Positions 31,701 through 42,500 of a stretch of DNA of 56,180 bases are shown here, one piece after another. Position numbers and translations under genes: made by a program. The notes beneath the pieces were generated by a model. The model was not told the origin of the DNA and searched no databases. It saw only the letters and a program-made list of their open reading frames with translations. Origin of the DNA: Lysobacterales bacterium (GTDB lineage: Bacteria > Pseudomonadota > Gammaproteobacteria > Xanthomonadales > SZUA-36); NCBI GenBank assembly GCA_013042915.1, contig JABDPF010000045.1, positions 1-56,180 on the forward strand, given 5' to 3'. Every line of letters starts with the position of its first letter. Position 1 is the stretch's first letter.

Positions 31701-32117
31701 CCTGATGCCGTTCACCACGCCCTGCTCCAACGCGACCTCGAGGGGCAGCGCCAGCGAATCGGGCACGACGGCTCCCGATTCGTCTCCGTCAGTCGAGGGC
31801 AGGCGGATTTCGAGATCATCGATTTCGACCCGTTGCAGCCGCAGCGCGAGGGGGAACATGGCGGGCGTCGCTACCAGGCGCAGCCGTCCCGCTTTGATAT
31901 CCAGTCCATCCTGCCGATACCCCATACTCGTCAGCACCAGGCCGCCTGCCAGGCTGCCCTCGCGGCGTTCGTACGTCAGACCGGCCAGCCGCTGCTCAAC
32001 CAGGCCAAGCACCCAGCCTGCGCCAACCTCGGTACGCAGCACGGTAAACATCAACGCCAGCGCGACGATTGGAACCAGCAGCGCGATGGATACGACCCAC
32101 TTTAGTGCGCGCCTCAT
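28731..32117 (-). CDS. tamB: Translocation and assembly module subunit TamB
   Basis: A 1128-residue AsmA/TamB-type envelope protein. One N-terminal membrane helix (about 5-27, in MRRALKWVVSIALLVPIVAL) anchors it in the inner membrane. A very long beta-rich periplasmic region follows, and the conserved C-terminal TamB domain ends the protein (GRGVAIDLSVAEVDVTGE, MTTRERAQTLLITGSDFN). Family members span the periplasm and serve phospholipid transport and outer-membrane protein assembly with TamA. Its ATG overlaps the tamA stop codon (ATGA), confirming the start and the pairing. Confidence 0.93.
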   Translation of the reverse strand: MRRALKWVVSIALLVPIVALALMFTVLRTEVGAGWVLGLVEQRLAGLTYERREGSLAGGLVLTSMGYRQDGLDIKAGRLRLVATPAMFPLALRLQRVEIDDLEIRLPSTDGDESGAVVPDSLALPLEVALEQGVVNGIRILDSDDAELLGAERFEMRARVHHEATIEYAKLVLPEGSVAARGEVDLEHPFQANVDADVAYDLLLEDLYDPVQLAATASLSGSVGAYQLAVDGSAAVDSFTMSATGSVGLEFAAVSGEVHWRKFSWPLGGDQEDTLRSDSGSAEVSGTLDDWRLTGQAQLEAPGVAAGDLHFEASGDRNHVEADIPQAEVLGGRLSGSVFYDWAAGGEYRASLLTDQLSTNSLYAEWPAVVSGAVELSGRIEPLAVSFNAQGLSAVVEGQTVVANGSGSYKKGELLFSGFTLRSGESRVSLDGSLDRPTGIDFEMDIVDLGQFVPGASGSLKGGGRYAWREDLPRVRVDLSGSGLSWNGLGAERVRLTSSPRADLDWLADLRLETEQAWMGSNRLDALTLEMNLGREQQNLVLLAEKSGYEIKTIAKGAIQNLEWEWPDWRWEGQLAQFSLAGGPDEGLVELEAAADFVLTRKEISLADACLTVTSRARACLDGGWTEQAGVEGNAVFDQIPLRLLDPYLEAVELTQALDGEVQFNIPPAVEPSASAQFTFAPGTVRFSGEDTSILETGQGLLSVQLKKGEITRGQFSLPIVGQGEVGLEFEIGDISEGLAAPVAGTLTARLNDLDVLGVFIPLVDEVAGSLQLDLDISGTVDQPYFNGRIDLRDGLFRHTASGLVLSDIQLNGQIRDEKKTELTGRFNAVQGEGRLAATVDLTDPLSPGLELSVYGQGLKIFDAEDLVMTVDPDISMAWRDGALHLDGRLAVPEAVMAPSIIPSPAVAESEDVQIVAGSLPEAGAAPSKRRKIPVFGSLELTLGRGVAIDLSVAEVDVTGETRFEWNGPLMPMARGSLELEGEILAFGQRLEITDGKIGFPEVPADNPHLNIQAERLIYGNSEIRRAGLLVTGTLRRMLIEPYTDPMTTRERAQTLLITGSDFNMERGVGAVSIGTYIAPKVFLSYGVGVFSTNNVVSVRYDLGSGWGVMATSGDSQTGVDIGYTVEN

Positions 32118-34045
32118 AAAACCGATGCTCCGATCGTGAAATGGATGCGCCAGGGCTTGCCGGGGAGATCCAGTCCCTTGGCGATGTCGACCCGAAGCGC
32201 GCCGGCAATCGTATACCAACGCACACCCACACCGACGCCTTTCTTGAGATCGATCCGGTCCCAGTCATTGAAGGCGTTGCCCACATCGAAGAAGCCTGCC
32301 ACCGACCATTTATCGAATATTCGGTACTCGGCTTCGAGACTCGCGGTGATCACGTTGTTGGAGCCGATGTTGTTGTTGCTCAGGGTCTCGTAGCCGTAAC
32401 CACGCACGCTCGTGCTGCCTCCGGCCTTGAAGCGGTAGAGATTGGGCAGTTCGGTGAGCGACAGCTGCAGGGACTGTCCTTCAGGATTCACTTCGATGGT
32501 ATTGATACGAGCGTTCGTCCAGCCGATTTCCGCCCGCGCCAGCACTCGCCAGTTATCACCCACACGGCGATTGATTCTGCCGGAGAGGTAGGCCTGGATG
32601 AAATCCGTATCGGAACCCAAAGCCTCGCTCGACGCGAACGCCCAGCCGCGGACCCGGTCGCCCACGGTTTCGAAGCCCTGACCGCGTGTAAACGGCATCT
32701 CGTACTCCACGCCCACCGAAACGGTCTGGCTGGTTCGGCCCAGGATTTCAGCATTCGCGGGGAGATTCACCTCTTCACTCAGGGCATCGACGATGAGTGG
32801 GCCGTAATCGAGCGTTTCGTAGAGGTATTGCGCAAACAGCGTCTCGAACCATTGGCGATAGCCCCGGTCATGATCCTGGATTCTCAGCCGGCCAATGCGC
32901 AGCGAATTGTCACCGATATCGACGCTGCCCAGGGTGTACGTGATGTCATCATCGAACTCGGCCCGGATTCTGACTGACTCGTTTTCCCGCTTGAGCAGCG
33001 CTTCCGCGATCCAGAACTGGCGATTCGGGGTGTCCCGGGGCACCCGGTATTGGCTGCGGACGAAATACTCGTTGTTGTGGTCCTGCCAACCGGTCGAGAG
33101 TTCGAACGTATCGCCTCGCTTGGACAACAGGTAACGTTGCCAGCGGAACTGGACGCGGGCACCCGTGTCGCTGCCGATACCGACAGAACCCTGGTAAAGA
33201 TTGGGAGGCCGGGGCTCGAGGTGGATATCGAGGTCCACCCGGGGCGGGGTTTCCTCGAGCTGGCGGTCCTCGATGATCTCGATGTTCTGGAAATACCCGG
33301 CCTGCCAGAGGTCGATCCGAAACCGCTCCATAATCCAGGCATCATAGGGTTCGCCCGGACGAAAGCGGGGCAGGTTTTCCAGGATATAGGGATTCACCGC
33401 ATTCTGATGGAAGGTCACCTCGCCCATGACGGCCTGCGGGCCCGTGTCCAATACCAGGTCGAGCCACGCCTCGTTTTTTTCCAGGTCGAGACGGATTTCG
33501 TGGGCACGGAAATCCGCCAATAGGTAGCCGTTCTCCTCGGCCAGTTCCAGGCTGCGTCGTTTCTCCGCCGCCCAAACCGGCTGGTCCAGCACGGCGCCTG
33601 CGGTCAGGGGCCACTTCCCGCGCCATGCACGTAAACTATCGATTTCCGCACCCGGGCCTTTCAGTTCGACCCGCGCCGCTGCGACGAGTACCGGCGGGCC
33701 CTTGGCGATGTTCACCACCAGGCGCCAGCTGCGCTCTGCCTGCTCTTCAACGCGCGCCTCGATACGGGGCTGATAGTATCCGTACGGGCGCAGGGCCAGC
33801 GCGGCCTTGGTTTCCGCTTCCCGGCGAAGCTTCTCGAGCCGTCGCGCGGAAAGCCGCCCAATACCGGTGAATCGAAACGGTTCGACCTGGGCTTTTACGT
33901 TGCCGAGCACCGGCTCGGAGACGCCCTCGATAACCACCTCGAGCTCATCCGCCCGCAGTTCGCCGGCACCGGCAGACAGCGCCAGGGAGAGGCACAGGCC
34001 GGCTATCCAGTGTCGGGAACGTGTTTTCTGCGGCGGTTGTCGCAT
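32114..34045 (-). CDS. tamA: Translocation and assembly module subunit TamA (Omp85 family)
   Basis: A 643-residue outer-membrane Omp85 protein. The signal peptide covers about residues 1-32 (RHWIAGLCLSLALSAGAGELRA). Three POTRA-like domains follow, then a 16-strand barrel. The barrel contains FKAGGSTSVRGYGYE, the Omp85 lid motif VRGY. Gene order tamA-tamB with a 4-base overlap is the standard arrangement. The start at 34045 gives a normal signal peptide. A longer upstream frame overlaps the divergent symporter promoter and lacks one. Confidence 0.93.
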   Translation of the reverse strand: MRQPPQKTRSRHWIAGLCLSLALSAGAGELRADELEVVIEGVSEPVLGNVKAQVEPFRFTGIGRLSARRLEKLRREAETKAALALRPYGYYQPRIEARVEEQAERSWRLVVNIAKGPPVLVAAARVELKGPGAEIDSLRAWRGKWPLTAGAVLDQPVWAAEKRRSLELAEENGYLLADFRAHEIRLDLEKNEAWLDLVLDTGPQAVMGEVTFHQNAVNPYILENLPRFRPGEPYDAWIMERFRIDLWQAGYFQNIEIIEDRQLEETPPRVDLDIHLEPRPPNLYQGSVGIGSDTGARVQFRWQRYLLSKRGDTFELSTGWQDHNNEYFVRSQYRVPRDTPNRQFWIAEALLKRENESVRIRAEFDDDITYTLGSVDIGDNSLRIGRLRIQDHDRGYRQWFETLFAQYLYETLDYGPLIVDALSEEVNLPANAEILGRTSQTVSVGVEYEMPFTRGQGFETVGDRVRGWAFASSEALGSDTDFIQAYLSGRINRRVGDNWRVLARAEIGWTNARINTIEVNPEGQSLQLSLTELPNLYRFKAGGSTSVRGYGYETLSNNNIGSNNVITASLEAEYRIFDKWSVAGFFDVGNAFNDWDRIDLKKGVGVGVRWYTIAGALRVDIAKGLDLPGKPWRIHFTIGASVL

Positions 34046-34072
34046 CGCGTCATTGTCGCATGAAACACGACA

Positions 34073-34100
34073 TTCAATTTGCTTATGAAGTCTGTAGAAT
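34073..34100 (+). promoter_or_regulatory. Candidate promoter of the dicarboxylate/glutamate symporter gene
   Basis: TTCAAT (34073-34078) and TAGAAT (34095-34100), separated by 16 bases, form a plausible sigma70 promoter. The predicted transcript start near 34107 would exclude the ATG at 34099 as a start codon and favour the CTG at 34138. Confidence 0.35.
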
Positions 34101-34137
34101 GGTCGCGGCGGGACGCACAAGAACAAGGGAGATTCCC

Positions 34138-35418
34138 CTGAAGCTCCATACCAAGATTGCACTCGGATTGGTCCTCGGCGCGCTGGCGGGCGGTACCGCC
34201 AACGCCTTTTTCGCCGGCGAGGCCTGGCTGGTGTTTCTCTCCGATAATGTCATGTTTCCGGTCGGACAGGTGTTCCTGCGAATGCTGTTCATGACCGTCG
34301 TTCCCATCGTTTTCACCTCGATTGCGCTTGGCGTTGCCGGCATTGGCGACATGCGAACCCTGGGCCGGTTGGGCGGACGCACTTTTGGGTATTTCGCGCT
34401 GTCCACCCTGATCGCGGCGACCATCGGCCTGACGCTGGTCAACACCGTCAAGCCCGGCGAAGGCTTGCCCGAGGAAACCCGCAATGAACTCATGCAGCGT
34501 TTTTCCGGTGGCGCGGAGGGCATGGCGGCATCCGGTCCGCCGGATTTTGGCGTCTCTACTTTCGTCAACATCGTTCCGCGTAACCCGGTGGCCGCGGCCG
34601 CCGACATGGACATGTTGGCCTTGATCTTTTTCGCCCTGATCTTCGGCGCGGCGTTGACCGCCATCCCCGAGGAACGCGCCAAACCCGTGATCGAACTGCT
34701 CGAGGGCATCGGCGATGCGATCATCGCGATCATCAACTGGGCGATGAAGCTGGCGCCCTACGGCGTCTTTGGCCTGATATTCGTGATTACATCCCAATTC
34801 GGCTGGAGCATCCTGGCGCAACTTGGAATGTACGTGTTCGTGGTGCTTTTGGGACTTTTCATCCATGCCACCATCGGCGTCTCCGGGCTCGTCCGCTTCT
34901 TCGGCAAGATGAACCCGATAAAGTTCTGGCGTTCTATCGGCGCGCCGTTCATCACGGCCTTTTCCACCAGCTCCAGCATGGCCACGCTGCCCACGTCTAT
35001 CGCGACCGCCGAGGACAAGCTGGACGTCCAGCCCAAAATTGCGGGCTTCGTGCTTCCTCTCGGGGCGACAATGAACATGAACGGCACCTCGCTGTTCGAA
35101 GGGATCACCGTGCTTTTCCTGGCGCAGGTATTCGGGGTCGACCTGTCTCTGGGCAGCCAGATCATCGTCGTGATCCTGGCGGTCCTGACCGCGATCGGCG
35201 CCGCCGGTGTGCCGGGCGGCTCACTGCCCCTGATGATGCTGGTGATGGCCACGGTCGGCGTGCCGCCGGAAGGCATCGCGATCATCCTGGGCGTGGACCG
35301 CATCCTCGACATGAGCCGCACCACGCTGAACGTCTGCGGCGATATTTCCGCCAGCGTTTACGTGGACCGGGTCGACCGTGAAATGGAAGGCCTGCCCCCC
35401 GCGGAACCCAAGGTCTAG
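34138..35418 (+). CDS. Dicarboxylate/amino acid:cation symporter (DAACS family)
   Basis: A 426-residue inner-membrane sodium- or proton-coupled symporter of the GltP/DctA/GltT family. The transport core shows AFSTSSSMATLPTS (HP1 serine-rich loop), PLGATMNMNGTSLFEG (the NMDGT-type TM7 motif, here NMNGT) and the HP2 region GAAGVPGGS. It ends in DRILDMSRTTLNVCGD. The substrate could be glutamate, aspartate or C4-dicarboxylates. The start is uncertain: the CTG at 34138 has an ideal GGGAG six bases upstream and gives the family N-terminus KLHTKIALGL. The ATG at 34099 adds 13 residues. Confidence 0.9.
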   Translation: MKLHTKIALGLVLGALAGGTANAFFAGEAWLVFLSDNVMFPVGQVFLRMLFMTVVPIVFTSIALGVAGIGDMRTLGRLGGRTFGYFALSTLIAATIGLTLVNTVKPGEGLPEETRNELMQRFSGGAEGMAASGPPDFGVSTFVNIVPRNPVAAAADMDMLALIFFALIFGAALTAIPEERAKPVIELLEGIGDAIIAIINWAMKLAPYGVFGLIFVITSQFGWSILAQLGMYVFVVLLGLFIHATIGVSGLVRFFGKMNPIKFWRSIGAPFITAFSTSSSMATLPTSIATAEDKLDVQPKIAGFVLPLGATMNMNGTSLFEGITVLFLAQVFGVDLSLGSQIIVVILAVLTAIGAAGVPGGSLPLMMLVMATVGVPPEGIAIILGVDRILDMSRTTLNVCGDISASVYVDRVDREMEGLPPAEPKV

Positions 35419-35561
35419 TCCAGCCGACAAACCATCCGCCGGCCGTATCGAATCCTGGCCAGGTTCTCGCGCTTCCACCATACCGCCAATGCAGATCAAT
35501 GCCCTGGTGGGCAACTCTCGTAAAATGGTATTCGTCTTTCCAAATTTTTCGGGGCAATACC

Positions 35562-37388
35562 GTGAAAACCATCATCGAATGCGTTCCCAATTTCTCCGAG
35601 GGCCGCGATCTTTCTGTCATCAAGCAAATAGCCGACGCCATCGAGTCCGTCCGGGGCGTCGAATTGCTCGACGTGGATCCCGGCGAAAGCACGAACCGCA
35701 CCGTGGTCACTTTTATTGGCGAACCGGAGCCGGTCAAGGAAGCGGCTTTTCGGGCCGTCGCCAAGGCTGCCGACCTGATCGACATGTCGCGCCACAGCGG
35801 CGAGCACGCCCGTTTCGGCGCCACGGACGTGTGCCCGTTCGTCCCGGTCGCCGGCGCGACGATGGACGATTGCGCGCGGATTGCGCGCGAGGTTGGCGAG
35901 CGGATCGGCGAAGAACTCGCGATCCCGGTTTATCTTTATGAGCACGCGGCCAGCAGCCCCGAGCGGCGCAACCTGGCCACGGTAAGGGCGGGCGAGTACG
36001 AGGGCTTGCAGAAGAAACTCTCGAAACCCGAGTGGAAACCGGATTTCGGACCCGCGGAGTTCAACGCCAGGTCCGGCGCAATCGCCGTGGGCGCGCGTGA
36101 ATTCCTGATTGCCTACAACATCAACCTGAACACGACCGATCGGCGCTACGCAAACGAAATCGCCTACGAAATCAGGGAAAGAGGCCGCTGGAAACGGATC
36201 GGCAATACCGAACCCTTCTACTACAAGGGCGAGGTGGTGTATTTCGAGAAAGAGCGTTTCCCGGACGGCAATTCCGATTACGTGGCTTCATCTTTTGCCG
36301 AACTCGCGTCGTTCTACAAGCAACAATACGGAAAGGACCTTGCACAACGCTATGAATCAATAGGCCTCGACCCGGAAAACCTGACGGGCTGCCCGGTTTA
36401 CAAGGACGGTCTGTTCACGCAGCTGAAAGCCATCGGCTGGGTGGTCGAGGACTACCAGTGCGCGCAAATCTCGATCAACTTGACCGATTACACCGTCACG
36501 CCGATGCACAAAGCCTATGACGCGGCCCGCGAACTTGCAAACCACCGTGGTATCACGGTCACCGGCTCCGAAGTCGTAGGCGTCGTGCCTTATGACGCCA
36601 TCCGCGCATCCGGCCTCCACTACCTGCGAAAAATGATGAAATCGACCGGCATACCGGCGCGCGACGTGGTGACGAGTGCGGTGCAATCACTCGGGCTTGC
36701 CGACGTGGCGCCGTTCGACATCGACCGGAAAGTCGTCGGGCTGCCTGCCCAGGACGGCCCCCTCGTAAATAGGAAGGTGGCCGACTTCGTCGATGAAGTC
36801 TCGCGCGACACGCCAGCCCCGGGCGGAGGATCGATCGCGGCGCTGGCGGGAGCCATCGGCGCGGCGCTGGCCTCGATGGTGGTCAACCTGTCCATCGGCA
36901 AGGGCGAATACGATGACCGGTACGCGGTTCTGTGCGAACTGGCGGAAAAGGCCCAGGACCTCAAAGACCAGCTGCTGCGGGCAGTGGACGAAGACACCGA
37001 AGCGTTCAACGAAGTCATTGCGGGTATGCGAATGGCAAAGGACACCGCGGACCAGCAGGCCGCGCGCGCAGCCGCGATCCGGGCCGGTTATCGCACTGCG
37101 TCCGAAGTTCCGATGCGCACGGCCAAGCTGTGCCGATTGGTTCTCGACCTGTGCGAGCAGGCCGCGAACATTGGTAACCAGGCCGTCATGAGCGATGCCG
37201 GGGTGGGTGCCTTGATGGCCCTGGCCGGCGTACAGGGCGCCATCCACAACGTGCGCATCAACCTGCCGCATACCGGGGACGACGACTTCATTGCCGCCAT
37301 GGAAACCGACCTCGACGCGCTGGTCAGCCAGTCACGGTCGCTGTGCGACAAGATCCAGGAGAAGGTCGAAGCCGGCTTTCGCGCCTGA
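35562..37388 (+). CDS. ftcD: Bifunctional glutamate formimidoyltransferase / formimidoyl-THF cyclodeaminase
   Basis: A 608-residue fusion. The N-terminal formiminotransferase domain (about 1-395) begins with the family sequence KTIIECVPNFSEGRD and has the catalytic His82 in GEHARFGATD. The C-terminal cyclodeaminase domain (about 400-608) contains DTPAPGGGSIAALAGAIGAA. The enzyme passes a formimino group from formiminoglutamate to tetrahydrofolate and releases ammonia, giving 5,10-methenyl-THF. Residues about 210-283 look like an insertion compared with the mammalian enzyme. The GTG at 35562 follows GGGG at a spacing of 7; the in-frame ATG at 35499 adds unrelated residues. No hut genes are nearby. 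Confidence 0.9.
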   Translation: MKTIIECVPNFSEGRDLSVIKQIADAIESVRGVELLDVDPGESTNRTVVTFIGEPEPVKEAAFRAVAKAADLIDMSRHSGEHARFGATDVCPFVPVAGATMDDCARIAREVGERIGEELAIPVYLYEHAASSPERRNLATVRAGEYEGLQKKLSKPEWKPDFGPAEFNARSGAIAVGAREFLIAYNINLNTTDRRYANEIAYEIRERGRWKRIGNTEPFYYKGEVVYFEKERFPDGNSDYVASSFAELASFYKQQYGKDLAQRYESIGLDPENLTGCPVYKDGLFTQLKAIGWVVEDYQCAQISINLTDYTVTPMHKAYDAARELANHRGITVTGSEVVGVVPYDAIRASGLHYLRKMMKSTGIPARDVVTSAVQSLGLADVAPFDIDRKVVGLPAQDGPLVNRKVADFVDEVSRDTPAPGGGSIAALAGAIGAALASMVVNLSIGKGEYDDRYAVLCELAEKAQDLKDQLLRAVDEDTEAFNEVIAGMRMAKDTADQQAARAAAIRAGYRTASEVPMRTAKLCRLVLDLCEQAANIGNQAVMSDAGVGALMALAGVQGAIHNVRINLPHTGDDDFIAAMETDLDALVSQSRSLCDKIQEKVEAGFRA

Positions 37389-37411
37389 AACCTACCCTGC
37401 GTAGGCGCCGC

Positions 37412-37440
37412 GCGCCCTCTTCTCGACCACCCGAGGGCGC
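37412..37440. terminator. Hairpin between convergent ftcD and ilvC
   Basis: A perfect 8-bp stem, GCGCCCTC (37412-37419) with GAGGGCGC (37433-37440), encloses a 13-base loop between two converging genes. There is no clear T-run on either strand, so intrinsic termination is only a possibility. Confidence 0.4.
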
Positions 37441-37453
37441 TGCTCTTATCGCG

Positions 37454-38569
<1,116 letters not shown>

Positions 38570-38579
38570 TAATTAGCCG

Positions 38580-39479
38580 GTGAATGCACGCACGCTGAGG
38601 CACTTTCTCAATCTCGCCGAGACCCTTCATTTTGGCCGCGCCGCGGAAGCGGGTCATGTCAGCCCTTCTGCACTGAGCCGGGCCATCCAACGGCTGGAGG
38701 CCGAGTTGGGGATCAAGCTGTTCGAGCGGAGCAACCGCCAGGTTGCACTGACGCACGCAGGCTGTCTGTTTCGGGACTACGCCGCCGACGCGCTCGCAGA
38801 CTGGGATACCATGAGAAACCGGATTCTGGCCGAAGCCACCGAGTTGCATGGCGAAGTCAGCCTGTATTGCTCGGTAACCGCCAGCTACAGTTTCCTGTTC
38901 GATATCCTGGCGCGCGTGCGCCGACGCCATCCCCGCATCGAGATCAAGCTGCACACGGGCGACCCGGAGGATGCGATCAGCCGAGTGCTGTCCGGCAGCG
39001 AGGACATCGCGATCGCCGCTCGTCCATCAAACCTTCAAGCCGGCCTGGCGTTTCGCCCGATTGCCGTCTCGCCGCTGGTGTTCATAGCGGCCAGGGATAC
39101 CGGGCAGGCCCGCGGAGTCAGCGGAAATGAATGGGAGGGTATCCCGATAATACTGAACGAACGGGGGCTCGCCCGTGAGCGTGCCGACCGCTGGTTTCGC
39201 CAGATCGGGGTTTCACCTTCGATTTACGCACAGGTATCCGGCAACGAGGCCATCGTCAGTATGGTCAGCCTCGGTTTCGGAATCGGTGTCGTACCCCGGA
39301 TCGTGCTCGACAACAGCCCGCTCAAGGATTCCGTCGAGGTGCTGGACGTCGGCAAGGGGCTGGCGCCCTACGAGGTTGGACTCGTGACGCGACGCAGGCG
39401 TTTGGCCAGCCCGCTGATCCAGGCTTTCTGGGGAACGCTTGATGGCCAGGTGCCATCCGAGGAGGAAGAGGCCGGCTGA
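38580..39479 (+). CDS. ilvY: LysR-family activator IlvY
   Basis: A 299-residue LysR-type regulator. The N-terminal helix-turn-helix (about 1-60, AGHVSPSALSRAIQRLE) precedes a periplasmic-binding-protein-like effector domain. The sequence tracks E. coli IlvY closely at FLNLAETLHFGRAA, YCSVTASYSFL, EIKLHTGDPEDA and the GNEAIVSMVSLGFG region. With its divergent position beside ilvC this makes IlvY the confident call. The start is GTG at 38580; Shine-Dalgarno pairing is weak, which suits low expression of a regulator. Confidence 0.9.
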   Translation: MNARTLRHFLNLAETLHFGRAAEAGHVSPSALSRAIQRLEAELGIKLFERSNRQVALTHAGCLFRDYAADALADWDTMRNRILAEATELHGEVSLYCSVTASYSFLFDILARVRRRHPRIEIKLHTGDPEDAISRVLSGSEDIAIAARPSNLQAGLAFRPIAVSPLVFIAARDTGQARGVSGNEWEGIPIILNERGLARERADRWFRQIGVSPSIYAQVSGNEAIVSMVSLGFGIGVVPRIVLDNSPLKDSVEVLDVGKGLAPYEVGLVTRRRRLASPLIQAFWGTLDGQVPSEEEEAG

Positions 39480-39519
39480 TGCCGGCCTCCAAACCAAAGT
39501 CTCGTTCGTCTCGGGGAGC

Positions 39520-42500
39520 TCAGCCGATCGAGTCCGCCGGCCGGGAGTCATCGCGATGGAACACCCGCTTCACCCGCGTGCGGCCGCGAGCGCGGAGGTC
39601 CGAAATATCTACCCCGATGGCGTACATCGCGGGCACCATCAGCAGCGTCACGAAGAACGCCGTAAACACGCCGAACACCAAAGAGATCACGATGGGAATC
39701 AAGAACTTGGCCTGGATCGACCGCTCCAACATCATCGGCGTCAAGCCGACGATGGTCGTGGCCGTCGTGAGCATGATCGGCCGGAACCGGACCACGCCGG
39801 CTTCGATAATGGCCTCCAGCGGTTTCATCCCTTTATCTCGCAGGCGGTTCGTGTAATCGATCAGGACCAGGTTGTCGTTGACGACCACTCCGGCCGCGGC
39901 CGCGATGCCAAAGTAGCTGAATATGGCCATGGTCATACCCAGCACCGCGTGCCCGTAGATGGCGCCGACGTAAGCGTAGGGCATGGCCACGAGGATCAAC
40001 AGCGGCTGCCAGTAGCTGTGGAAAGCGACCGCCAGCATGGCGTACATCACGAAAAACGCGATCAGGTAGAGGCCGGTCACTTCCTTGATGAAGCGGGCTT
40101 CGCCCTCCGCCTGCCCGACCGATCCGTGGTCGAGGCCGGGGTAGCGCTTTTCCCACTCCGGAATGAAGTTCTCTTCCAGGTCCTTCATGATGTCATCGCG
40201 CACGCTGTCCTTGAGATCCGCCGAGACGCGGGCCGCGCGCGCACCGTTCCAGCGCTGTATCCGCTTGATGCCCGGTGAGTATTCGAGGTCGGCCACCGAC
40301 AGCAGCGGCACTTCTCGGCCGTCGGCAGTACGCACGCGGAAGTGCTCGAGGCTCTCGATAGAGCGACGTGAAGATTCGGGGTAATGCACCATAACGCGCA
40401 CGTCCTGGCCCGCGCGGGGCAGGCGCTGCACCTCTTCGCCGTAATAGGCCTGGCGAACCTGCCGGGTCACGTCGCCAAGCGTCAGTCCGAGCTTGTGCGC
40501 GCCCGAGCGCAGCGTGATCTGGATCTCGTCTGAGGCGCTCTCCAGGTTGTTTCGTATGTCGTAGAGGGCGTCGTAGGTGCGCAAGCGGGTTTCGAGATCG
40601 TCGACCGCCAGCCGCAGGGTGTCGAGGTCGTTGTGGCGTACCGACATCTCGAACCCGGGGCCGTCGTTATTCTGCGTGTATTGAACCGAGACCTCCTTCG
40701 CGTCCGGAACGTCACCCATCAGTTCGCGCAGACGGAGGGCCGCATCCTTGGCGCTCATCTCACGCACCTCAGGCGGAGCGAGCTTGACGATCGCCAGCAC
40801 GCTGTCGCGCCGCGAGCGCGTGTACCAGTTTTCGATCAGCTGCCCTTCGCCCTCCGTCGCCTGGCTGACTTCCTCCACCAATTCGGCCTCGGCCTGCTGC
40901 AGTTGGGTAAGGATTTCCAGCGCACGGCTGTACGGGGCGCCTTCGGGCAGCGTGACATTGACGACGACCTCGTCCGACTCGATCTCAGGCATGAAAGCCT
41001 TCTTGACCCAACCGGCGCTGAACAGCGTAAAGCCGACCATCAGGACCACGACGAAAAAGCTGAACGTCAGGTAACGCCTGTTCACCGCGAACTGCGCGAT
41101 GCGCCGATAGTGGCGGTGGGCAAAATGGATGATGCTGTCCGAAATGCCTTTCTGGAAATGCCCGAAACGGCCAAGCTTCTTCTCGTCGCGCGGCCTCATT
41201 CCGGCCAAGTGGGAAGGCAGAATCCAAAGGGATTCGATCAGCGAGAATCCGAGGGCCAGTATGACGACCCAGGTGATGTGGCGGGTGAATTCACTGGTCG
41301 AGCCGCTCAGGAACAGCCATGGCAGGAAGGCCATCACGGTCGTCAGTACGCCGAAGATGACCGGCTTGGCCACCAGTTGCGCGCCCGCGATGGACGCCTC
41401 GACGCCCCCGCCGATGCGGTGGGCTTCCGTGTGGATGCCCTCTCCGACCACGATCGCGTCGTCGACCACGATGCCCAGCACCAGCAGAAAGGCAAAGGTG
41501 GAAAGCATGTTGAGCGACACTTCCACCGTGGGCAGGAACACGAAAGCGCCCGCGTATGCCGTTGCGATACCCACCGCCACCCAGAACGCGACGATCGGCC
41601 GCAGCGTCAGGACCAGGAAGATCATGACCAGAAACAGTCCCAGGGCGGCCGAGTTGCCAATGGTTTTCATGCGGCTGCGAAAATCGTCGGCGTTATCCGT
41701 CCAGAGGGTCAGCTGGGCGCCGGCAGGCAGCGTGTCCTGGCGTTTTGCAATCCATTCCCGGATCGATTCGGAAGCCTTGACGATGTCCATCGTCTCGGTG
41801 GTCATCACCTGCAGCAACACCGCCGGTTCGCCGTTCAGGGTCGCCAGGATCGGGTTGTCCTCGAATCCGTCGATCACGGTGGCCACGTCTCCCACCCGGA
41901 TCGTGCCGCCGTCGGCGGTCTGGCGAATGATGATTTCGGCGAATTCCGCTTCCGTGTCAGCCTGGCTTCGAACCTTGAGCTGGTAGGTACCCACGTCGGT
42001 TCGGACCGAGCCCGAAGACTGGTTGATGGAGGTATTCCGGATCGCGTTCGCGACCTCGACGAAACTCATGTTGTAGCGGCGCAGCGCTTCTTCGCTGACC
42101 TGGATGGACACTTCCTCGCGCCGCACGCCGAACAGTTCGACGACCGTGATGGCCGGCAACACCGCGGCTTCTCGACGCAACTGCTCGGCCAGCCGTTTCA
42201 GCTCCCGCTCCGTCAGGTCACCGTGAACGGCGACGCGGATGAACTCGTTGCGATTGACCCACTGGCGCACCTTGGGCGGCTCGATGTCGCGCGGGAAAGA
42301 GGAGATGGAATCGACGCGAATTTTCACGTCGTTCATGAATTGGGTGAAGTCCACCTGCTGTTCGGCCAGGATGTAAACCCCGCCATAGCCTTCCGACGAA
42401 CTCGACCGGACCCACTCGATCGCGTCCATGTCGCTGACCGATTCCTCGATGCGGGCAACGATCTGTTCCTCGACTTCCTGCGGCGCGGCACCGGGCCAGA

